Shown here piece after piece: positions 52,501 through 60,731 of a DNA stretch of 64,000 nt. Numbering within the stretch: position 1 is the stretch's first letter; each line of letters opens with the position of its first letter. This DNA comes from Streptacidiphilus fuscans. Its GTDB lineage: Bacteria; Actinomycetota; Actinomycetes; Streptomycetales; Streptomycetaceae. The stretch covers positions 186,001 to 250,000 of the forward strand of contig NZ_JADPRT010000013.1 in the NCBI RefSeq assembly GCF_015690355.1, given 5' to 3'. A program made the translations under genes and the position numbers. The notes below the pieces were generated by a model that ran no database searches, had not been told where the DNA came from, and saw only the letters and a program-made list of their open reading frames with translations.

Positions 52501-53968
52501 GCAGCCGGTTGCGCTCAGCTGCGAGGCGTTCGACGGTGGCCGTGACGGTCTCAGGATCTACGGCCGCGACCTGGTCGATCAGGGCGTTCACGGTCCGGTC
52601 CAGTTCGCTGGCACCGTCGCGGCTGGTGGCGCTCAGCAGGACAACGCACAGCTCCCGCACCGCCGGTGGGAGCTTCTCCAGCAAGACTTTCAGTGGCTGG
52701 TCCTTGGCGCTGGTGACCAGGACACGCTTGCCCTCCGCGAGGAGCGCAGCTGTCAGATTCGCGATGGTGTGCGTTTTGCCCGTTCCCGGCGGCCCTTGGA
52801 CCACGACCCCGGTGTCCTTCTCCAGTCGCCGCAGGACCTGCCGCTGTTGGGCGTTCGTCTTCAACGGGAACAGCGGGTCGTCCCCCAGCAGCGGTTCCAG
52901 CGAAGTACCGGTCCAGGTCTGGCGCTCGTCGCCCTTGAACGGCGTGACCAACTGCGCCATGCCCAGGGGCGCGAACGCCTCCGACGCGATCGACGCTCCG
53001 ATCTGCTCGTAGACGCGGAGGAGTGCCTTGCGGTCGCGTGGCCGCAGCACCAGGGCGGGCGCGTAGGTCAGGCGCGCAACCGGGTCCGCGGCCTTGTCCG
53101 GCGGCTCCCAGACTGCGGTGAACACCACGGGCCGTGCGAGGGCGCGCTCCTGCCACTGCGCCAGCTGCTCGAGGACGGCTTCTCCCAGCGGGTGTGGGGA
53201 CCTTGCCTGCAGTTCCTCCCCCACCGCGATCGCTCGCTCCGGATCCCATCCGTCGTCGCTGTCGAGGAAGTCCTGGTCCTCGACCCGCAGTGCGCCCTCC
53301 GGGGCCAGTCGCACCGTTAGTCGGGCCGTGCGCCGGTCGACGGCCGTGTGCAGCCGCTGTGTGAGCATGTGCCGGAACACGCGCCCTCCAGCGGGGTCCT
53401 CGAACGAGAGCAGGCCGATCGCGATGACGAGCTCACGCTGGTCGTCCTGCACTGCCAGCACCTGGTGCCACGCGTACAGCGCCTCGTACAGGTTCCGGCG
53501 CGGAGCGTCCGTGCGCTCGGCCTCCGCCCAGCGCCGCCACTTGGCCAACCACGTTGTATAGACGGAGAGTTGCTCGGCCGCCTCATGTCGGGGAACCAGC
53601 TGCCCTCCAGTTGGCACCGGGTCCTGAGGCTGGCCCTGTACCGCTGGCCCCTCCCCCGCAAGGGGAGGGTCCCCCGCGTTCGGATCGCCAACCGCCGCCG
53701 GATCCACCCACCCTTCAAGGACGGCGGGCAGTTCAGGAGGCGCGGCCGGAGGAACGAAGTCCAGTGACAACACCAGGCCGTCCTCGCGTTCACGTGGCCG
53801 GGCCACATCCTCCGGCAAGTCGGCCAGCCAGAGAATCTCCCTCGACTTGTCCCGGCAGTCCCGCACCCGTCGGGTACCGGTCTGCACCAACTCCCGAAGA
53901 AAGCTGACCAACTGCGTCGTCGCAGCGACGACCTCTGGGTCGCGCGCATGCCGCGTGGAGGAACTCAC
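49511..53968 (-). CDS. SF1 helicase with C-terminal Vsr/DUF559-like nuclease
   Basis: 1485 aa. Residues 1-350 are unassigned and contain Pro-rich and helical parts. The SF1 helicase core starts at QQRQVLRRLEKD and Walker A GPPGTGKTHTIANLTAALL (about 392). It continues through a long helical insertion (about 480-1000) to Walker B DVVIVDEASQASIDNLFLLW (about 1070), GDDKQCTPS and EHFRCMPEIIKWSSDQFY. The C-terminal 110 residues are a Vsr-like nuclease (GGKRIDLVVIGAHERLAVEC then DGDYHH, QFWRVRDSEF). This layout occurs in antiphage helicase-nucleases such as Hhe-type proteins. Confidence 0.85.
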   Translation of the reverse strand: MSSSTRHARDPEVVAATTQLVSFLRELVQTGTRRVRDCRDKSREILWLADLPEDVARPREREDGLVLSLDFVPPAAPPELPAVLEGWVDPAAVGDPNAGDPPLAGEGPAVQGQPQDPVPTGGQLVPRHEAAEQLSVYTTWLAKWRRWAEAERTDAPRRNLYEALYAWHQVLAVQDDQRELVIAIGLLSFEDPAGGRVFRHMLTQRLHTAVDRRTARLTVRLAPEGALRVEDQDFLDSDDGWDPERAIAVGEELQARSPHPLGEAVLEQLAQWQERALARPVVFTAVWEPPDKAADPVARLTYAPALVLRPRDRKALLRVYEQIGASIASEAFAPLGMAQLVTPFKGDERQTWTGTSLEPLLGDDPLFPLKTNAQQRQVLRRLEKDTGVVVQGPPGTGKTHTIANLTAALLAEGKRVLVTSAKDQPLKVLLEKLPPAVRELCVVLLSATSRDGASELDRTVNALIDQVAAVDPETVTATVERLAAERNRLRGRIELVTDRIVAARVAETEHHVDVALGYEGTLATLVSQVREEADELDWIGALADQAPPVPPLGAAEARELLLLLRAGAMKENNPGWLPAPSDLLSAEGADNAIQAARSGDSGLDTAVLRIRAALVALPTAVTDELAQYLSEALKSLHRLGLPDDPARWPNDHWQTRALGERLARRETYVWQRVAAVGPDLEQARRLLEATGIATVTLPEPLTQDRAASIIHCAEELRKFLREGGKLRPRFPTAVQKRTREALQTCTVDGLSPQSLDTLDTLIAHVRAHRDVLAATARWNAAGVTWPTADAHTQLARLVEHHEQLAAIDAFAQVRESADSLLDRHGLRIPLNTPDEWHHLVQAVDALGPYRRAEAADRELDTRERELRAHPNPAPTAIALSDALRDRDTNAYAAALHMLRDAHDSAASHRRCLELLATLQQAHPPLADQLTRDPGLPAWDERLTQLGPAWAWATASRFLTQQRTNGLDHRLQAELTQLDQRLEIVTGDLAAARARAHLIARITPDQRSALQAYRSHMTAVGKGSGRQTALYRAAARGAMNVARDAVPAWVMPIGQVAENLQGHRDAFDVVIVDEASQASIDNLFLLWLAPRVIVVGDDKQCTPSTSALGPLQIVQDRLTAYLPDLPPHLRQLYTAHSNLYGLLTVLFPETIRLTEHFRCMPEIIKWSSDQFYDKSLVPLRQFAGDRLPPLVPHYVPDAVVAGRDQRIHNVVEAEALVDHLATLMDDPAYSDRTFGVIALQGHQQVRVIQQLINAKIPHPAQQQHALRVDTPSGFQGDERDVILLSMVVTNPGRIWGGNLGEQQRYNVAASRARDQMHLFHSVPRHRLKPDDLRLKLLAHIEDPGAAYDSQDLGPVHPDRPHRVFDSLFEQRVYLAITGRGYRVVPQFPAGGKRIDLVVIGAHERLAVECDGDYHHSEPDDIREDHQRERDLERVGWQFWRVRDSEFRRDPDSALATLWPLLQSLDIQPKPTGENPSPTATSTGGTQ

Positions 53969-54452
53969 CCATCACTCCCTGTCGTCTGGTGGCGAACATT
54001 CAAGAATGGGGGAGTTCTCCAGGACGGACGTGCGGTCCACGAACGATGTCCTGATCCGGTGCATCCCTGGCGCAAATACCAAGTCAGCTCCTACCGGGCC
54101 GGGTAACGGCGTGTTGATCACGGTTCGGCCGCATCCCCACTGTGGCCGCGGCGCTCATCGAAGTTGCTCAGGTCCGGGCTCCGCCGTCTTCGATGGCGCC
54201 CGTCTTGGCCTCCCCAGGATGACGTCGGCTGAAGGCGAGGCCGCCCCTTCGGGTTACCGGTCCGAATGGGCGCTCAACCCCCGCCACCGCGGCAACGGCA
54301 GATCTGCCCTGCGAGAACTCACTGCTGCAGGTCACCAAGTGCATCGACGCCGCTGGCCCCACGCATCTCCAGGCCCACCGACCCCGGACGTTGACGCTCT
54401 CCGACAGCAAATTACGCACGGTCAACCGCGCAGGGCCCTACGATCATGGTCC
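53969..54452. other. Divergent promoter region between helicase and HNH gene
   Basis: 484 bp with no supported gene. It holds one copy of a direct repeat (54108-54152) also found upstream of the TOPRIM gene at 58037-58081. Confidence 0.5.
54108..54152 (+). repeat. Imperfect direct repeat, copy A
   Basis: Contains TTGATCACGGTTCGGCCGC followed by ATC and, after a variable patch, GGCCGCGGC. Copy B at 58037-58081 has TTGATCACGGTTGGGCCGC, ATC and the same ending. Both are intergenic, on the same strand, and upstream of island genes. Possibly the remains of a shared mobile end or a regulatory sequence. Confidence 0.45.
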
Positions 54453-55355
54453 ATGGACTGGCTTGAGCGAACCGCCCGGCTGCGCCAGTGGAGCGCGGGC
54501 GGGGTCCGGGCACCGCACAAGCCACTGCTGCTGCTCTACGCCCTCGCCCGGTTCCAGCAGGACCCCGACAGCGAACTGCCCTACACCACCGTGGAGAGGG
54601 CACTCGCGGACCTGCTCGTCGAGTACGGGCCAGGCAGACGGACCAGCCCGGCGTACCCGTTCCACCATCTCGTCAACGACGGGGTCTGGGAGGTGCACAC
54701 CACCCGGGGTCCCGGAAGTCCCGGCACCGGCGTCCGCGAGCTGCGCGCGTCAGGCGCCACTGGCCGGCTCGCCGAAAACCTCCGCACCTCGCTGCGCCAC
54801 GACACCTCACTGCTCCCCCGCATGGCCCGGATCCTGCTGGACCGGCACTTCCCACCCTCCTTGCACGACGACCTGTGCCAGGCCGTCGGCCTCGAACTGG
54901 AACCCGCCGAGACCGCCGCCCTGCCCGGTCGGCCACGCTCCCGGCAGCGCGACGCCCGGATGCGTCAACTCGTCCTGACCGCCTACGAGTACCAGTGCGC
55001 CTTCTGCGGCTACGACGGCCGCATCGGCACCGTCCCGGTCGGACTCGAGGCCGCGCACGTGCGCTGGTGGGCCTTCGACGGCCCCGACTCAGTCGACAAC
55101 GGGCTCTGCCTGTGCTCACTGCACCACAAGCTCTTCGACAAGGGCGTCCTCGGCCTCGCGGACGACCACACGGTCATGGTCTCCCAGCACTTCGTCTCGA
55201 CCAGCCCCGCTGGACGGCAGGTGATCGACCTGGCCGGCCGCTCTCTCCTCGGTCCACAAGCAGGCGTGCAGCGCATCCATCCCCGGCACCGAGCATGGCA
55301 CGCCCAGCAGGTCTTCCATGGACTCCCGCGTTCCCGACTGACTGCCGTGCCATAG
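54453..55355 (+). CDS. Phosphorothioate-dependent-type HNH restriction endonuclease
   Basis: ATG 54453; 300 aa. The N-terminal 165 residues match the sulfur-binding domain of ScoMcrA/SprMcrA-type enzymes: GGVRAPHKPLLLLYALARFQ, SPAYPFHHLVNDGVWEV, GVRELRASGATGRL, ILLDRHFPPSLHDDLC. The C-terminal HNH domain is YQCAFCGYDGRIGTVPVGLE followed by AAHVRWWAFDGPDSVDNGLC and LCSLHHKLFDKG, with two CXXC-like pairs and the catalytic His. There is no SRA domain between them, as in SprMcrA. It should cut phosphorothioate-modified foreign DNA and implies that the host lacks that modification. Confidence 0.88.
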   Translation: MDWLERTARLRQWSAGGVRAPHKPLLLLYALARFQQDPDSELPYTTVERALADLLVEYGPGRRTSPAYPFHHLVNDGVWEVHTTRGPGSPGTGVRELRASGATGRLAENLRTSLRHDTSLLPRMARILLDRHFPPSLHDDLCQAVGLELEPAETAALPGRPRSRQRDARMRQLVLTAYEYQCAFCGYDGRIGTVPVGLEAAHVRWWAFDGPDSVDNGLCLCSLHHKLFDKGVLGLADDHTVMVSQHFVSTSPAGRQVIDLAGRSLLGPQAGVQRIHPRHRAWHAQQVFHGLPRSRLTAVP

Positions 55356-55730
55356 CCAGCCACTCCAAGGCTTTCGGTCAGGGCGCTGGCGGGTCACCCA
55401 CGCGGCGTCGCAGCACACCAGGGCCACGACCAAGTTTGACCACTATGCACCAAGCAAAGGGGCACGAAGCACAACCCAGGCGCACACCACCCCATCCACT
55501 CCAACCCCCGCGTTTGAGAGGGCGGAATGTGAGGTGATATCCGTTCTGTTGTCGCCTGAACGGGTGGTCTTGCCACCTCCGGCCGGTCGCGAGGCTGGCG
55601 TCGTGCTGAGGTGGCTGCGTGAGTGAGCCGGTACCGGGTCCACCTCTGCCCTCTGACCTGCAACGGATGGCTCCAGGGTGCATGGATCTCAGCCTTGGTC
55701 CGTCACTGGTCCGGATCTTACTTCGGCCCT
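55356..55730. other. Gene-free stretch
   Basis: No coding frame, repeat or hairpin that I can support. It probably includes the promoter of the small membrane-protein gene at 55731. Confidence 0.5.
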
Positions 55731-56006
55731 ATGCTCCCGCGCATGTGGATAGCTCTGGCGTGCATCGCCGACCTGGGGGCCTTGGTCAATCTCCTGCAGG
55801 TGATCACCGGTCGTCAGGTGATTCGTCCTGCTGCGAGCCGGCGTTCCACGTTGCAGTTGAGTCGGGAATCAGCGGCGGCGGTCCTGATCTGGTCGGGCAT
55901 GGCGCTTCTGGCTCTGCACGTGTCCATGGTGGGCTTCCCGGTGGAGGCACTTGGGATCGTGGCACTCAGCGTTGTCCGTCGGCCCGCGAGCCGCGTGTCT
56001 GGCTGA
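55731..56006 (+). CDS. Small membrane protein (91 aa)
   Basis: ATG 55731, or ATG 55743 in the same frame. Two hydrophobic segments are visible: MWIALACIADLGALVNLLQV near the N-terminus and AAAVLIWSGMALLALHVSMV in the middle, with basic residues (SRRSTLQLSRESA) between. No family recognised and no ribosome site stands out. Confidence 0.5.
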   Translation: MLPRMWIALACIADLGALVNLLQVITGRQVIRPAASRRSTLQLSRESAAAVLIWSGMALLALHVSMVGFPVEALGIVALSVVRRPASRVSG

Positions 56007-56174
56007 GTGGGGCGGTCCCTCCCCGATCGCCCACCGGAGGAGTACCGGCAAAGCTGCCCGATCAAGGAGGAATCACCCCACCAGCTGAAGTGCACGCATA
56101 CGGGCAGTCGGTCCAGAAGGCGTCGTGGGCGGTGGGTTGGGAACCGGGGTGACACGCGGTGCGTCCGCTCAGGA

Positions 56175-56684
56175 ATGGACGGACAGGGGATCCACGACGA
56201 GGACGCGCCTGCCCATGCCGGCGGCTGCGCGATCGGATGCGCCATAGCCCTCGCGGGGCTGGTCGTGGGCTTTGCGGTGGAGGTAGCAGCCACCCACTTG
56301 ATGGCAGACGCCTGGACATACTGCTACGCCGCTCCTTGGCCCATGGCCAACGACATGGCGGACTCCCCGCGCACCTTCATCTTCCAAGACCTTGGCTGGC
56401 TGCTGCTGTACTCGCTCTGCCTCCCCATGGGCTTCTGGCTGGCGCGGCGGCTGGCGCACCGACGAGGCAGGCTACTCAGGATCAGCGCCTGCCTGTTGGC
56501 CACCTCGGTATTGCTGACCGGGGTACTGGCTACAGATCTGATGCTCAACGTCTCGGCGAGAGACGGGATGTACCAGGCGGCGCACTGCCCGCAAGGCCTC
56601 CCTCCGTGGTGGCCAGGCTGGCTGCCAGCTCGTCCGGGGGCGAATCCATGCGGCAGCGGTCCCTGCCTGGGCGCGGGGCGGTGA
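56175..56684 (+). CDS. Membrane protein, about three TM segments (169 aa)
   Basis: ATG 56175 (MDGQGIHDEDAPAHAGGCAI). Hydrophobic helices: IGCAIALAGLVVGFAVEVAA, DLGWLLLYSLCLPMGFWLA and ISACLLATSVLLTGVLATDL. A typical Streptomyces integral membrane protein of unknown function, ending in a Pro/Gly-rich tail. It may be co-transcribed with the other small membrane-protein gene 170 bp upstream. Confidence 0.6.
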   Translation: MDGQGIHDEDAPAHAGGCAIGCAIALAGLVVGFAVEVAATHLMADAWTYCYAAPWPMANDMADSPRTFIFQDLGWLLLYSLCLPMGFWLARRLAHRRGRLLRISACLLATSVLLTGVLATDLMLNVSARDGMYQAAHCPQGLPPWWPGWLPARPGANPCGSGPCLGAGR

Positions 56685-56817
56685 GTCTTCCGGGCCTGGC
56701 TCTGTTCACGAGTTTCGGTTCTGGTCCAACTTCTGTGGAGCCGTCACGATCTGTAACGAATCAGAGCTGGATGGCGCTACGTAACTCGTTGACAGACCTG
56801 TTTGGGATCATGCCCGC

Positions 56818-57314
56818 GTGGACTTCGACCTCGCCCCACCAAACGGCGTTGGGCCGTTGCAGATCGGCATGACTCACCAAGCCGCCAACGCTGCGCTGGA
56901 CTCGCTCCGCGACCTCTCTGCGGTCTCGGAATCGGACCGGCCTGGGCAGCATGTTTTCCGTCCCAGCGGACTGATGATCAGCATCCACTGCACGCGAGAA
57001 ATGCTGGAAGCCATTGAGCTCGGGAGGCCGTCGACTCAGACAGACCGCGTCATCTTCCGGGGCCTGGACATGTTCGCGCTCCCGGGCCAGGAGCTGGTGC
57101 AGCGCATGGGCGAGCACACCACGATCCAGGCAGACCCGACGACCCGGCGTCTTTCGTTGCCTCTGACCGGCTGCTGAGCTTCTGGCGCCCGTTCGCAGCT
57201 GATGACAAGCCCGAGGAAGAGCAGGGCTACTACTTCACCTCGGTCCTCTTGGCGCGGCCCGACTACTACGACACCCCTGCTCAGGCTGCGGAGCGACTCC
57301 GGCAGGGGTCGTGA
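56818..57314 (+). pseudogene. Unknown protein gene with a frameshift near 57140
   Basis: The first frame from GTG 56818 reads DFDLAPPNGVGPLQIGMTHQ through EHTTIQAD, ending at 57177. A second frame continues as DDPASFVASDRLLSFWRPFA then GYYFTSVLLARPDYYDTPAQ, AAERLRQGS, to TGA 57314. The join restores a protein of about 165 aa, so a one- or two-base indel near 57140 broke it, or the base call is wrong. Family not recognised. Confidence 0.6.
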
Positions 57315-57323
57315 CCGCTCCCG

Positions 57324-57425
57324 TCAGGAGGCCAGCAGGACTCGCTTCCGCAAGAGGCCGAAGCCGGCCCGGCCGTACATCTGACGCTTGATCATTTTGA
57401 TCCGGTTGACCGCCACCGTCAGCGG
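57324..57425 (-). pseudogene. C-terminal remnant of an ISL3-type transposase
   Basis: Minus-strand VNRIKMIKRQMYGRAGFGLL then RKRVLLAS and stop matches the end of the ISL3 transposase at 62271-63858 (VNRIKTIKRMMYGRATFRLL). Only the last 33 codons or so remain. Confidence 0.75.
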
Positions 57426-58372
57426 TGCGCGCTCACCCGAGCGGCGGACAACCGTGCCGTGGCGCGGGGCGGACTCGTTGACGGGGCGTGACCTCTGCGG
57501 AACCGATTTGGCCGCCCGTCTTCACTAGGCGGCGGGCAGTCCAGTGACACGCCGCTGTATTTGACGATGGCTCCGGCGTGGGAGGAGCTGGGCCGCACGG
57601 TGCCCGGGCGACCGGATCCGGAGTGGGACCTCCTGGTCGCCGGCGCTCCCGGCAGGAGGCGCCGACGACCACCAGTGCCCGCGGCACGTCAACCCGAGCG
57701 GGCCAGGCTGTAGCCCGTGGAGGCGGTGCCCGCGTGGCCGGTCCGCCAGGCTTGGTGTGCAGCCCTGGAGCAAGTTCCGGCGCCGCCGTCCAGGTGGTAT
57801 CCGGGGCAAACGGGTGAGCGGCTGGTGTTCGTACAGGTAGAACGCTTGCAGTCGTGTCTGTAAGAGATCGACCCAAGGACCTCTCGTGGCAGCCGGTGTG
57901 CCAGGGGTCGATGCGGCGTCAGAGCTCTCCCTCCGGACAGCTTTGTGGGCATCCAGGGACCGTCTCGGCCGATAGGGTCTATAGCGGGGGCTCATCTGTT
58001 CCCCTCCAGCATGATTTCCGTCGGTGGAGCTGTAGTGGCGTCTTGATCACGGTTGGGCCGCATCTGCCATCGGGCCGCGGCTCGTCGCAGCAGGTGTTCA
58101 GCGCCCGGCTCGGCCGGTGTGAACGTCCCGCTGCGCGTTGGCTACGCCGGGAGATTGCTCCTCCGGGAGGTTCTGTCTGCCACCCACGCCCCCGGGCTTA
58201 TCACGGCAGCGACCAGGGAGGTGAACCTCCCCGGCACCTACCGCACGGCTCTCGTGCAGTGCCTGAAGTGACGGATCTCGCGTTCCCCCTCTGGGGGCTG
58301 AGCGCCATCATCGGCTGCTTGCCAGCGTCCCAGAACTCTCAATGAAGCGGGAGCGGTTCGTATGCTGGGGCG
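57426..58372. other. Degenerate stretch without supported genes
   Basis: Several open frames exist on the minus strand but none shows recognisable protein-like sequence. It follows the ISL3 remnant and contains copy B of the direct repeat (58037-58081), so it is probably mobile-element debris. Confidence 0.4.
58037..58081 (+). repeat. Imperfect direct repeat, copy B
   Basis: The partner of 54108-54152; the shared core is TTGATCACGGTT-GGCCGCATC and a GGCCGCGGC block. It lies 290 bp upstream of the TOPRIM gene. Confidence 0.45.
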
Positions 58373-59562
58373 GTGGATCCCGCCGAAGGCCCCTCCAGCC
58401 TCCCGCCCGCAGGCACTGCTTTGGCTCTCCTTGCACTGCCCTACGTCTTCAGTCAGGACGACCTGCTGACGTCCGAGGAGTTCCTGCGGCGCGCCGACGA
58501 ACTCGGACACCAACTATCCTTGGAAGCGCTTGAACGCCTGCACAACCGTCGGCTGCTTGTCCCGCTGTTCCGGGTGAGCGACACGCCGGTGGAGGGTCGG
58601 CGCATCGCGGTCACGGCACCCGAGGCCTTCGGCATGAACGCCAGGAGCTGGGTCCTGGAAGCCGCCGCCGAGGGCAGGATTCGGGACGCAGCCGCCGAAG
58701 GCTACTCAGCCGCTTGGCCATACGCGCGGCCGGCCGACGAGGACCGCGGCTGGTGGAACGGGTTCGTCTACTCCTCCTGGCAGTTGCTCCTGCTGCGACG
58801 CGCACTGAACCGCTTGGAGTTCGCCGAGCAGGGCTTCCGCCAGCCCGACGGCCGTGCCTTCACCGCTGAACGGCAGGTGGTCATCACGTTGTGCGCCTTG
58901 TCGACCCACTACCTTCCCGGAGTGCTGGGGCAGCTTCATTTGGCTCCGGGCGAGGACGAGAGCGGCCTGCGGCGGTACAGAGCGTCGGTGGACACAACGG
59001 AGTTGCTCGCACGCGCGGGCTTCGATCCGACGCGGTTGGCCGCTGAGGCGGACGAGTTGCTGGCCCAGGCCCATGGTGACCCGCTGCAGGCGTGGCTGCC
59101 CCTGGTTCGCCAGTCCAACTACGCTCGCGGCTGGTCGAAATTGCGCGGGTTGCCGCTGGAGAACATGTGGCGGCGGGCAGCTGCGGAAATCCTCCTACGC
59201 GCCCACGAGGACCTGGCCATCGGCGGGCATCTCGATCCCCTGCCGGACCTGACCGATACGGGCTACTGGAGTGCTCAGCACGATCGCCTGACCCCACGCC
59301 ACCAGGACGCCGAGACTTTGGAGCGGACTCTGGCCGAACTCGGCCTGTCCCCGTACCCGAAGGTCCTCCTCCTGGTCGAGGGCGAAACCGAGCTCTTCCA
59401 CGTCCCCCGCCTGCTCGGCGAACTTGGCCTGCGGATCCCTCAGGATGTGCGGGTACAGCTCACCAAGGGCTCGAAGGTCAGCCCGCACCTGATCGCCCGG
59501 TACAACATCGCGCCGCGCATCGGCCGGGAGATCGGCAAAGGCTGGCTGCTCGACGCCTCCCC
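58373..59562 (+). pseudogene. TOPRIM-domain protein truncated by transposon DNA
   Basis: GTG 58373. About 395 codons are intact: a helical N-terminal region (FVYSSWQLLLLRRALNRLEF, RQVVITLCALSTHYLPGVLG) followed by the start of a TOPRIM fold, YPKVLLLVEGETELFHVPRL then LGELGLRIPQDVRVQL. TOPRIM domains of this OLD-like kind belong to nucleases in phage-defence proteins. After KGWLLDASPT the frame runs into transposase DNA read in a wrong frame, so the catalytic DxD part and C-terminus are lost. Confidence 0.7.
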
Positions 59563-60504
59563 GACGGTCAGCCCCCGGAGGCGTTCGGCCGGTTCGAGGC
59601 GTCCCGCCCGAACGAACTCTGGGTCGGCGACGCCCTCCACGGCCCGAAGATCGCAGGCCACAAGGCCTATCTCTTCGCGTTCGTCGACGACAACAGCCGG
59701 GCGGTGGTCGGGCACCGCTGGGGCGGGGCCGAGGACAGCGTCCGGCTCGCGGCCGCGCTGCGGCCTGCGCTCGCGTCCCGCGGCGTCCCCGAGGGCGTCT
59801 ACGTCGACAACGGCTCGCCGTTCGTGGACTCCGCCCTGCTGCGGGCCTGCGCGAGGCTCGGCATCAAGCTGATCCACTCCACCCCCGGACGACCGCAGGG
59901 CAGAGGAAAAATCGAACGCTTCTTTCGAACGGTCCGCGAGCAGTTCCTCGTCGAGGTCGACGCCGACAAGGTCGCTGACCTGGCCACTCTCAACCGCCTC
60001 TTCACCGCCTGGGTCGAACAGGTCTACCACCGCCGGGTTCACTCCGAGACCGGTCAGCCGCCGCTGGAACGCTGGCTGGCCGGGGCCCCGTTCCCGATGC
60101 CGACACCGGACCAGCTGCGGGAAGCGTTCCGCTGGTCCGAGCTCCGCAGGGTGACGAAGACGGCCACGGTCTCGCTCCAGAACAACACCTACAACGTCGA
60201 CCCGTCCCTGGTCGGGCGGCAGGTCGAGCTCATCTTCGACCCCTTCGACCTGACCGACATCGAGGTCCGCTTCCAGCAGCGCTCGTTCGGAATCGCGGTC
60301 CCGCACCAGATCACCCGGCACGCGCACCAGAAGGCCAAGCCCGAGACCCCGGCCGCCGAGCCGGCCCCGGCCAGCGGGATCGACTACCTCCGCCTGATCG
60401 ACACCGCCTGGACGAAGGAACTCGGCCAGCGGATCAACTACGAGGTCTTCCTGCCCGGCCAGGCCGGACCGGTCGAGGCCGTCGACCTGAGCGAGGAGCC
60501 GTGA
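59563..60504 (+). pseudogene. DDE (Mu/TniA-like) transposase, N-terminus missing
   Basis: The frame becomes transposase at about 59563: FEASRPNELWVGDALHGPKI (first Asp), GVYVDNGSPFVDSALL (second Asp), GRPQGRGKIERFFRTVREQF (Glu), then the Mu-type C-terminal domain (VSLQNNTYNVDPSLVGRQVE). The catalytic core is intact, but the DNA-binding N-terminal domains are gone and no start codon is present. Confidence 0.8.
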
Positions 60505-60731
60505 CCTTCACCAATCCGGTCCAGGACCGGCTCGACAAGCTCTCCGACACCGAAGCCCAGGCCCGCCGCCTGCTGGACCGCACCTTGCGCCTGGCCGGGC
60601 TCCGGCTCGACCACCACCGGCCCGCCGGGGCCGCCCTGCGTCTCGCGGTCTGCTTCCACCGCCGGGCCGACCAGGCCGCGGCCGAAGAGGACGACTGTGT
60701 CACCCACTTGGAGAGGATGGACGGGCGTTGA
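60501..60731 (+). CDS. 76-aa transposon accessory protein
   Basis: GTG 60501 overlaps the transposase stop (GTGA), and its own stop overlaps the next TTG start. The N-terminus MTFTNPVQDRLDKLSDTEAQ is helical. It is probably a small partner of the transposition complex; no known family. Confidence 0.55.
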   Translation: MTFTNPVQDRLDKLSDTEAQARRLLDRTLRLAGLRLDHHRPAGAALRLAVCFHRRADQAAAEEDDCVTHLERMDGR

